Of a DNA stretch of 10,731 nucleotides, positions 5,177 through 10,731 are shown one piece after another; positions within the stretch are counted from its first letter, which is position 1, and the number at the start of each line of letters is the position of its first letter. The notes beneath the pieces are model-generated. The model saw only the letters and a program-made list of their open reading frames with translations. It did no database searches and was not told the DNA's origin. Origin of the DNA: CAZJLP01 sp964546955 (GTDB lineage Bacteria > Verrucomicrobiota > Verrucomicrobiia > Opitutales > Opitutaceae). The position numbers and the translations under genes are program-made. The stretch is taken from assembly GCA_964546955.1 (NCBI GenBank), contig CAZJLP010000087.1:1-10731 (forward strand), in the 5' to 3' direction.

Positions 5177-7444
5177 ATGATCACCCGCGTCCTCTCCCTG
5201 CTCCTCCTCTTGTCCGCCGGTCTCCACGCTCAGAGCGCCTCCCCTGCCGCGGCCAAACCGCCCGCGTCCGCGATGAGCGACGAACAGATCGAGAAAGCAA
5301 TCGACGCCCTGCTCGCCAAGATGACCCTCGCCGAGAAGTTGGGGCAGATGAGCCAGAGCAATTACTCGAACAGGACGGCTGATTTGAAGCCGCTGCTGGC
5401 TCAGGCCGCGACGGGCAAGATCGGTTCGGTGCTGAACGCCCACGACGCCCAGACGATCAATGCGCTGCAGAAGGCGGCGGTGGAGGAAAGCCGCCTCAAG
5501 ATCCCCTTGCTCGCGGGCATCGACGTGATTCACGGTTATCGCACGCTGTTCCCCATCCCCGTCGCGCAATCGTGCAGTTGGAATCCGGAGCTGGTGGAAA
5601 AAGCCGCTCGCATCGCCGCAATCGAATCATCCCAAGACGGCATCCGCTGGACTTTCGCCCCCATGATCGATCTCACGCACGAGCCGCGTTGGGGGCGCAT
5701 CGCGGAAACCTGTGGCGAGGATCCCTATCTCACCTCCCTTTTCGGGGCGGCCATGGTGCGAGGCTTCCAGGGTTCCCGGCTCGACGATCCTCAAAGCATC
5801 GCCGCCTGCGCGAAACACTACGTGGGTTATGGCGCAGCGGAAGGAGGGCGGGACTACAATACGACCATGATTCCGGAGGCGGAACTCTTTAACCACTACT
5901 TGCCGCCGTTCAAAGCCGCGGTGGACGCGGGTGTTCTGACCTTCATGAGCGCGTTCAACGACCTCAATGGCGTGCCCACCTCGGGCAATGCTTATACGCT
6001 ACGCAAAGTTTTGAAGGGACGTTGGGGCTTCAAGGGTTTGGTTGTCAGCGACTGGGAGTCGGTCTACGAAATGATCGAGCACGGCTATGCCGCGGACGAG
6101 AAACAGGCGGGCCAGCGGGGGATCGCGGGCGGCGTCGACCTGGAAATGGTCTCGGTCTCCTTCCGCAAACACGGCGAGGCCCTGCTGAAGGAAGGGAAAA
6201 TCGATCAGAGCATGATCGACGATTCGGTCCGCCGTATCCTGCGAGTGAAATACAAGCTCGGCTTGTTCGCCAACCCCTACACCGACACGAAGCGTCCCGA
6301 TACCCACTTGGCAGAAGCCCATCTGCAAACCGCCCGGGAACTCGCCGCCCAGAGCACCGTGCTGCTGAAGAACGCGCACAAAACACTGCCGCTTTCTCCC
6401 AAAACGAAGACCATCGCCGTGATCGGACCGCTGGCGGACAGCGGCGCCGACATGCGGGGCTGCTGGTTTAGCCGTTCGCAGCCTGAAGACTGCGTCACGG
6501 TGTACGAGGCGATGAAAAAGGAAGCATCGGGCGACATGCGTGTGCTTTTCGCGCCGGGACTCGACCGCGCGCGGTCGACCGATACGCGGGGATTCGCCGG
6601 AGCGGTGGAGGTCGCAAAACAATCCGATATCGTGGTCCTTTGCGTCGGCGAAGACCACGATCTGGCGGGCGAAGCTCGCGCGCGCGCTTTCATCGATCTG
6701 CCCGGCGCGCAAAGCCAGCTGGTCGAAGCCATTGCCGCCACCGGCAAGCCCGTCGTGATGATCGTCTTCTCCGGACGCCCCCTCACCTTCGCCAAGGAGG
6801 CGGCCGCCGCCCAGGCGATTCTTTTCGCCTGGCACCCGGGCACCATGGCCGGACCCGCCCTTTGCGACCTGCTCTTTGGCCGGGTCAATCCGTCGGCGAA
6901 GCTCACCACCAGCTTTCCGCGCACGGTCGGACAGATCCCCTACTACTACAACCACCGCAACACGGGCCGCCCTTCCCGCAATGAGGATGTCGGCGTGACC
7001 ATGGGCACGCCGCAGGAACCGCGCGGCTACTACTCGCGCTACATCGACGTGCATTCCTCTCCGGCCTACGAGTTCGGCTACGGCCTGTCGTATTCATCGT
7101 TTAAATACTCCAATCTCGTGATCGAAGGCCCGGGCGCGGGAGACACGGTCACCGCTTCCGCCGTGGTGCACAACATAAGCGATCGCGATGGGGTCGAAAC
7201 CGTGCAACTCTACACGCGCACCCTCGCGGCCAGCCTCACGCGACCAGTCAAGGAATTGCGCGGCTTCCAACGGGTGCCTCTGAAAGCCGGCGAGAAAAAG
7301 ACCGTCACCTTCAGGCTGCCCGTGCAGTCGCTGGCCTTTTTCAATACCGACCTCACTCCCACGGTGGAACCGGGAACCTACCACCTCTGGATCGGAGCCA
7401 GTTCGGCCGCAGCCTTGCAGGGCGAATTTGAGCTGGTGCGCTGA
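5177..7444 (+). CDS. bglX: Exported GH3 beta-glucosidase, BglX-like
   Basis: This 755-residue glycoside hydrolase family 3 enzyme probably cleaves terminal beta-linked glucose from oligosaccharides outside the cytoplasm. A signal peptide is visible: basic Arg4, a Leu-rich core and a likely cut near LHA-Q19. The GH3 N-domain (about 35-360) has GIDVIHGYRTLFPIP (114-128), Lys213-His214 and the nucleophile Asp292 in VVSDW. The GH3 C-domain (about 390-640) has GEDHDLAGEA, where Glu499 is the likely acid/base by position, and later VGQIPYYYNH and NTGRP. A fibronectin III-like domain ends the protein (about 665-750). The order and length match E. coli BglX (765 residues). The ATG at 5177 is chosen because it opens the signal peptide; the upstream open frame to 4802 looks non-coding. 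The exact substrate cannot be read from sequence. No sugar transporter or regulator lies beside it. Confidence 0.93.
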   Translation: MITRVLSLLLLLSAGLHAQSASPAAAKPPASAMSDEQIEKAIDALLAKMTLAEKLGQMSQSNYSNRTADLKPLLAQAATGKIGSVLNAHDAQTINALQKAAVEESRLKIPLLAGIDVIHGYRTLFPIPVAQSCSWNPELVEKAARIAAIESSQDGIRWTFAPMIDLTHEPRWGRIAETCGEDPYLTSLFGAAMVRGFQGSRLDDPQSIAACAKHYVGYGAAEGGRDYNTTMIPEAELFNHYLPPFKAAVDAGVLTFMSAFNDLNGVPTSGNAYTLRKVLKGRWGFKGLVVSDWESVYEMIEHGYAADEKQAGQRGIAGGVDLEMVSVSFRKHGEALLKEGKIDQSMIDDSVRRILRVKYKLGLFANPYTDTKRPDTHLAEAHLQTARELAAQSTVLLKNAHKTLPLSPKTKTIAVIGPLADSGADMRGCWFSRSQPEDCVTVYEAMKKEASGDMRVLFAPGLDRARSTDTRGFAGAVEVAKQSDIVVLCVGEDHDLAGEARARAFIDLPGAQSQLVEAIAATGKPVVMIVFSGRPLTFAKEAAAAQAILFAWHPGTMAGPALCDLLFGRVNPSAKLTTSFPRTVGQIPYYYNHRNTGRPSRNEDVGVTMGTPQEPRGYYSRYIDVHSSPAYEFGYGLSYSSFKYSNLVIEGPGAGDTVTASAVVHNISDRDGVETVQLYTRTLAASLTRPVKELRGFQRVPLKAGEKKTVTFRLPVQSLAFFNTDLTPTVEPGTYHLWIGASSAAALQGEFELVR

Positions 7445-7663
7445 CGCGCGCCTTCGAAAGGTATCAGGGCGAGCGCCTCCGGCCGAGCCGTGGGTGGCCT
7501 CGATGAGGCTGGCTAACCTCGCTTGATCAAACGGCGCCAGCTGGGTTGTACGCATGCGGCCTTTGCTCGAGACGACGGCTCCGCCCTCGCCTCGAAAACC
7601 ACCCAAACACCCCCGGCGCGCTCTTGACCGCCCGGCCGGGACGATGGACAAAGGTGCTCTCGA
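7445..7663. other. Intergenic region upstream of tsaB
   Basis: No gene is supported here. TTGATC (7523-7528) and TTGTAC (7546-7551), spaced 17 nt, form a weak candidate promoter for tsaB-alr. TTGACC (7624-7629), followed by the perfect palindrome CCCGGCCGGG (7631-7640), is another possible control site, but its -10 partner is poor. I see no clear terminator with a T-run after the GH3 gene. Confidence 0.3.
7651..7656 (+). promoter_or_regulatory. Ribosome binding site of tsaB
   Basis: AAGGTG lies 7 nt before the ATG at 7664 and supports that start. The TsaB core begins only at about residue 13, and no closer in-frame start codon is seen. Confidence 0.55.
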
Positions 7664-8329
7664 ATGCTGTCGCTTCGCGCTCTCCTTGCCGGCCACTCGT
7701 CGCTGCTCCTGATCGACTCGTCATCGACGCGCATTCAGGTCGGCTTCCTCCGGCCCGGACACGCTGCGATCTGGGAATCCCATTCCGGGGAAGCTGGCGT
7801 CGGCGTTTTTAAAGCGGCGGAGGCGGTGTTGACGCGGGCGGCGCGGACGATCCAGGACGTCGAGAGCCTGGCGTTTTGCGAGGGGCCGGGCTCCGTCCTC
7901 GGCATTCGAACGGCTGCCGCGGCGCTCAGAACCTGGAACGTGCTTCGTCCCCGCCCGCTGTTTGCCTTTTGCAGTCTGAGTCTGGTCGCCCATCAGCTCG
8001 TCCGTCAGGGGTCGCGGGAGTTCGGGGTCGTGGCCGATGCTCGCCGCGACTCGTGGCACCGCGTGGCGGTTGACGCACAAGCAAACCTTTCCGCGCTCGA
8101 GCGCGTCCCGACGTCTTCACTTCACGGCGCCCTTTTCATGCCGGACGGCTTCCGCCACTGGTCCCCTCTGCCACCCGGACTAAAAACCACGCTGTACGAT
8201 GTGCCGACCCTGTGTGCGGAGTCGATCGACGTTCCTCTTTTTTCACCGACCGCGGCTCCCGATGCCTTTTTGCACGAGGAGCCCGTGTACCAATCGTGGA
8301 CGCCCCAGGTGCACCAGGCGCCCCGCTGA
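7664..8329 (+). CDS. tsaB: TsaB-like tRNA threonylcarbamoyladenosine biosynthesis protein
   Basis: TsaB is the non-catalytic ASKHA-fold partner of TsaD. With TsaE they transfer the threonylcarbamoyl group to A37 of ANN-decoding tRNAs in the cytoplasm. Two family signatures are visible. LLLIDSSSTRIQVGF (14-28) corresponds to the usual AIDTS strand. EGPGSVLGIRTAAAALRTW (73-91) corresponds to GPGSFTGLR. The rest is divergent, and the Thr of the usual GPGSFTG is replaced by Leu, so the call rests mainly on these two motifs and on length (221 residues, typical for the family). About 12 extra residues precede the first strand. The ATG at 7664 has a Shine-Dalgarno sequence. The stop is 2 nt before alr, so the two genes probably share a transcript and may be translationally coupled. 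A generic ASKHA or M22-like protein is the alternative. Confidence 0.85.
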   Translation: MLSLRALLAGHSSLLLIDSSSTRIQVGFLRPGHAAIWESHSGEAGVGVFKAAEAVLTRAARTIQDVESLAFCEGPGSVLGIRTAAAALRTWNVLRPRPLFAFCSLSLVAHQLVRQGSREFGVVADARRDSWHRVAVDAQANLSALERVPTSSLHGALFMPDGFRHWSPLPPGLKTTLYDVPTLCAESIDVPLFSPTAAPDAFLHEEPVYQSWTPQVHQAPR

Positions 8330-8330
8330 C

Positions 8331-8346
8331 GATGTCGATGTCGATG
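8331..8346 (+). repeat. Tandem GATGTC hexamer over the alr start
   Basis: GATGTC occurs twice and is followed by GATG, giving three in-frame ATGs in a row (Met-Ser-Met-Ser-Met). The upstream base composition does not say which one is used. Gain or loss of one unit would keep the frame. Confidence 0.8.
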
Positions 8347-9492
8347 CATTCCGCTACCCGCCTTCCTCTTCGCTGCTGGGCCGAGATCGATCTCGCGGCC
8401 CTCGAACGAAATTTGCGGCTTATTCGCGCCTCTCTTCCCGCTCATATGCGGTATGTGGCAGTGGTCAAAGCCGACGCCTATGGTCACGGATTGCCTCAAA
8501 TTGCGGCGCGTTTGATGCACGCGGGAGCCGATCTTTTTGCCGTCGCAAACATCGCCGAGGCGACCGTGCTGCGAGAGATGGGTCCCGGCTGGCCCATTCT
8601 GCTCCTGAGCCCGGTCCTTCCCGATGAAGACGACTATATCGCCGAGTACGAGCTCACCCCGACGATTTCAACCAGCGACGAAGCCAAGCGTTTTGCGGCC
8701 GTGGGCGAACGGCACGGGCGGCCCGTGACCGTTCACCTGAAAATCGACACCGGCATGGGGCGAGCCGGAGTGTGGCACGATCAGGCGGAGGACCTGTACA
8801 AAGAGATCGCCGAATCCCCTCACGTTCGCCTCGCAGGCGTCTTTACGCACTTCTCGAGCTCTGACAGCGACCCCGCTTTTACGGCTGAGCAACGCCGGCG
8901 GTTCCTCGACGCGCTCGGTCGATGCAAGGGGCTTCCCCAGGACCAATTGACGATCCATGCCGACAACAGCGCAGGGCTCGAAACATTGGAAAAAGCGGGG
9001 CCCTTCAACGCAGTCCGGGTGGGTTTACTGCAGTTTGGAATTCTCCCGCACGCGAATTCACTGCTCGCTCAAGTGCGGGCGGAGCCGGTTTTTAGCTTCC
9101 GCACCCGCGTGGGCATCGTGAAGCGCCTTCCGGCTGGCAGCACCGTCAGCTATGGCCGCACGCATACGTTGCGGCGCGAGACCAAAATCGCCGTGCTGAC
9201 AGCCGGCTTCGCCGACGGCATTCCGCGCGCGGCGAGCAATCGCGCCCATGTCCTGATCGGCGGAGTGCGCTGTCCCATCCTCGGGCGAGTGACGATGGAT
9301 CAGATCATCGTCGACATTACCGACGCCCCGGAGGTCGCTCGGGGCGACGAAGCCGTCTTGGTCGGCCGTCAGCTGAACGGAGAAATCACCATTGCCGAAT
9401 TCAGCCGCTGGGCCGATACCATTCCTTGGGAGACACTGTGCAGCGTCACCAAGCGGGTCCCCCGGTTGTATAAAACGTCCCTGGGTCTCTAG
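8332..9492 (+). CDS. alr: Alanine racemase
   Basis: This PLP enzyme interconverts L- and D-alanine in the cytoplasm and supplies D-Ala for peptidoglycan. From the ATG at 8332 it has 386 residues, typical of the family. The TIM-barrel domain carries the PLP lysine Lys46 in VVKADAYGHG. Lys137 in LKIDTGMGR is the likely carbamylated lysine, with Arg144 nearby; Arg229 is the residue facing the pyridine ring. The C-terminal beta domain carries the catalytic Tyr274 in VSYGRTH and Met322-Asp323 in RVTMDQ. Two gate positions differ from the Geobacillus enzyme: Phe293 in GFADG, where Tyr is usual, and Trp366 in TIPWE, where Tyr354 stands. Three in-frame ATGs (8332, 8338, 8344) are equally possible starts. 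The frame is also open back to 8212 inside tsaB, but that part does not resemble Alr. Confidence 0.97.
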   Translation: MSMSMHSATRLPLRCWAEIDLAALERNLRLIRASLPAHMRYVAVVKADAYGHGLPQIAARLMHAGADLFAVANIAEATVLREMGPGWPILLLSPVLPDEDDYIAEYELTPTISTSDEAKRFAAVGERHGRPVTVHLKIDTGMGRAGVWHDQAEDLYKEIAESPHVRLAGVFTHFSSSDSDPAFTAEQRRRFLDALGRCKGLPQDQLTIHADNSAGLETLEKAGPFNAVRVGLLQFGILPHANSLLAQVRAEPVFSFRTRVGIVKRLPAGSTVSYGRTHTLRRETKIAVLTAGFADGIPRAASNRAHVLIGGVRCPILGRVTMDQIIVDITDAPEVARGDEAVLVGRQLNGEITIAEFSRWADTIPWETLCSVTKRVPRLYKTSLGL

Positions 9493-9734
9493 CCGTCGGA
9501 GGTGCCCTGTGCGTCGCAAGGTGGAATCCCGCACGTGCGGGATGGTTCGATAGCGATGTTGTGATCACACTCCCCTCACACCGCCCGCCCGGGACGGCAG
9601 GGCTCCATCTTTTCCCCGTTTGCCACACGGGTAGAGATTAGCGAAAATTAGCGTTCCTGCCCTAATCGTGTAAGTTTCCCCGGTCGTTAGAGACCGCTGA
9701 AACCTCCCAGCCCCATTCAACGTCACTTCCCTTT
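9493..9734. other. Intergenic region between alr and the DUF1800 gene
   Basis: No gene is supported here. The region holds an 18-nt palindrome shortly after alr (listed separately) and a small CCCGT/ACGGG stem near 9616-9631. It also holds a direct repeat of ATTAGCG (9637-9643 and 9647-9653) and a CGGTC/GACCG stem with a 6-nt loop (9681-9696). The promoter of the following gene is presumably here, but no hexamer pair is convincing. Confidence 0.45.
9526..9543. repeat. 18-nt perfect palindrome downstream of alr
   Basis: ATCCCGCACGTGCGGGAT is fully self-complementary. It begins 34 nt after the alr stop. As RNA it would form a 7-bp stem with an ACGT loop. No T-run follows, so it is a poor intrinsic terminator. 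It could equally be a dimeric-protein binding site. Confidence 0.6.
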
Positions 9735-10731
9735 ATGGATATCCCTGCGGCTCCTGCGTTGCGCCTTTCGCCTCAAGAATCATGGGAATCCCTGCCCGCG
9801 TCCGACTGGAATGCGGACACCGCCCGGCACCTACTACGACGCACGGGGTGGTCCGCCCAGCCGGCCGAAGTCGAACGTGCGGTCAACGACGGCCTCGCTG
9901 CCACCGTCGCCCGGCTTTTCCCCGAGCAGGCGCCGTCCTTCCCGAAACCCAAACTCATCAGCAATCTTCAGGAAGACACTGCGGACTATGTGCTGCGACT
10001 CCGCCAAGCGCCTCCCGAAGAGCGCCGCCAACTGCAGCAGGAGGCGCGGAACCGTTCGCAGCAGGCGGTGCAGGATATGAGCATCAAGTGGCTCACGTTC
10101 GCCGCCCAGCCGGAGCACTCGGCGACGGAGAAGTGGGTCTTGTTTCTCAGCGACGTGTACGTCGTCGGTTACGACAAGGTCCAGCGCGGGAATCTCATTT
10201 ATGAACACCACGACATCCTCCGTCGAAACTCGCTCGGCTCCGCTCCGGCGTTGACAAAGGCGGTCTCGCGATCTCCCGCGATGGTTCGCTACCTCGATCT
10301 TCAGCAGAGTCAGAAAAAATCGCCGAATGAAAACTTCGCCCGCGAGCTGTTCGAGCTCTTCGTATTGGGAGAGGGCAACTACAGCGAGAAAGACATCAAG
10401 GAAGCGGCGCGCGCTTTCACCGGCTATCGGGAAGTGCTGGGCGAGTATCGCTTTCAGAAAGTGGCGCACGACGATTCGGAAAAGACCGTGTTCGGGCAGA
10501 CGGGTAAGTTCACGGGAGATGAGATTGTCGAACTCGCCTATGCCCAGCCGGCCGCGCGCACCTTCTTGCCCCAGGAAATGGCGCGCTTTTATTTGACCGA
10601 GCAGGCCCTGCCGAAAGAGCACTTGACGGCGCTCGGCGAGTGGTGGGGCGCCGAAAAGTATAGCTTGCGCGCCTTGACGCACCGCTTCTTTTCCAGCCGG
10701 GCTTTTTTCGAACCCGCCTTCCGCGGCAGCT
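9735..10731 (+). CDS. DUF1800 family protein, 5' part, cut by the window edge
   Basis: The frame runs from the ATG at 9735 to the end of the window without a stop, giving 332 residues of a longer protein. Family members are commonly about 450-550 residues, so the C-terminus is missing. DUF1800 features are clear: RHLLRRTGW near 31-39 and the family's most conserved block, NENFARELFELFVLGEGNY, beginning near residue 205, followed by KEAARAFTGY. The function of the family is not established. In Planctomycetes and Verrucomicrobia such genes often precede a DUF1501 gene, which would lie beyond this window. No signal peptide is visible; the N-terminus has several prolines and acidic residues. An in-frame TAA at 9663 and the absence of other ATGs fix the start, although no Shine-Dalgarno sequence precedes it. 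The - strand open frame beneath it is a shadow. Confidence 0.92.
   Translation, partial: MDIPAAPALRLSPQESWESLPASDWNADTARHLLRRTGWSAQPAEVERAVNDGLAATVARLFPEQAPSFPKPKLISNLQEDTADYVLRLRQAPPEERRQLQQEARNRSQQAVQDMSIKWLTFAAQPEHSATEKWVLFLSDVYVVGYDKVQRGNLIYEHHDILRRNSLGSAPALTKAVSRSPAMVRYLDLQQSQKKSPNENFARELFELFVLGEGNYSEKDIKEAARAFTGYREVLGEYRFQKVAHDDSEKTVFGQTGKFTGDEIVELAYAQPAARTFLPQEMARFYLTEQALPKEHLTALGEWWGAEKYSLRALTHRFFSSRAFFEPAFRGS

Noticed and set aside
5999..7054. 351-codon - strand open frame inside the GH3 gene
   Set aside because: It is a shadow of a well-supported enzyme, with no recognisable domain.
8212..8331. 40-codon upstream extension of alr overlapping tsaB
   Set aside because: The residues do not resemble Alr, and the ATG at 8332 gives the normal family length right after the tsaB stop.
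9576..9594. CACACCGCCCG word resembling the 3' part of 16S rRNA
   Set aside because: Only about 11 bases match and the flanks do not, so there is no rRNA gene here.
9834..10682. 282-codon - strand open frame at the right end
   Set aside because: The opposite strand encodes the conserved DUF1800 blocks in one uninterrupted frame.
1..10731. tRNA genes, CRISPR arrays, insertion sequences, prophage or defence islands
   Set aside because: No cloverleaf, regular repeat-spacer array, transposase, integrase or defence-type domain was seen; the genes are chromosomal housekeeping plus one glycosidase and one DUF1800 gene.

Overview
The window is a gene-dense, GC-rich bacterial chromosome segment made up mostly of housekeeping genes. 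The gene set and style point to the Verrucomicrobiota, most likely an Opitutus-like lineage. The supporting signs are a tig-clpP-clpX cluster, a DUF1800 protein, a UpxY/NusG-like paralogue beside aroQ, weak or absent Shine-Dalgarno sequences, and intergenic spaces filled with short-period degenerate repeats. The lineage is an inference from style and recalled gene neighbourhoods, not from a search.

Left end (1-1104, + strand): a short leader, then aroQ (type II 3-dehydroquinate dehydratase) and, 13 nt later, a NusG N-terminal/KOW protein of the UpxY/RfaH-like class. These genes converge on clpX. The roughly 150-nt space between them holds a long imperfect inverted repeat around a GAAA-capped hairpin.

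Centre left (1254-4775, - strand): transcription order tig, clpP, clpX. This is the classic protein quality-control cluster: a ribosome-bound chaperone, the proteolytic barrel and its AAA+ unfoldase. tig and clpP both appear to start with GTG, and the clpP GTG has a clear ribosome binding site. clpP and clpX are separated by an unusually long 251-nt gap. A 401-nt divergent region (4776-5176) separates tig from the next gene; it carries degenerate CTCTGTG-type repeats and a candidate tig promoter.

Centre right (5177-7444, + strand): an exported GH3 beta-glucosidase similar to BglX, standing alone. After a 219-nt gap come tsaB (t6A tRNA modification partner) and alr (alanine racemase for D-Ala in the cell wall), only 2 nt apart and probably cotranscribed.

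Right end (9493-10731): an intergenic region with an 18-nt perfect palindrome and an ATTAGCG direct repeat, then the 5' part of a DUF1800 gene that runs off the window.

I found no RNA gene, CRISPR array, insertion sequence, phage or defence genes, and no convincing new multigene system. The points most worth a second look are the NusG paralogue next to aroQ, the intergenic repeat structures, and residue changes in the ClpP-docking loop of ClpX and the substrate gate of Alr.
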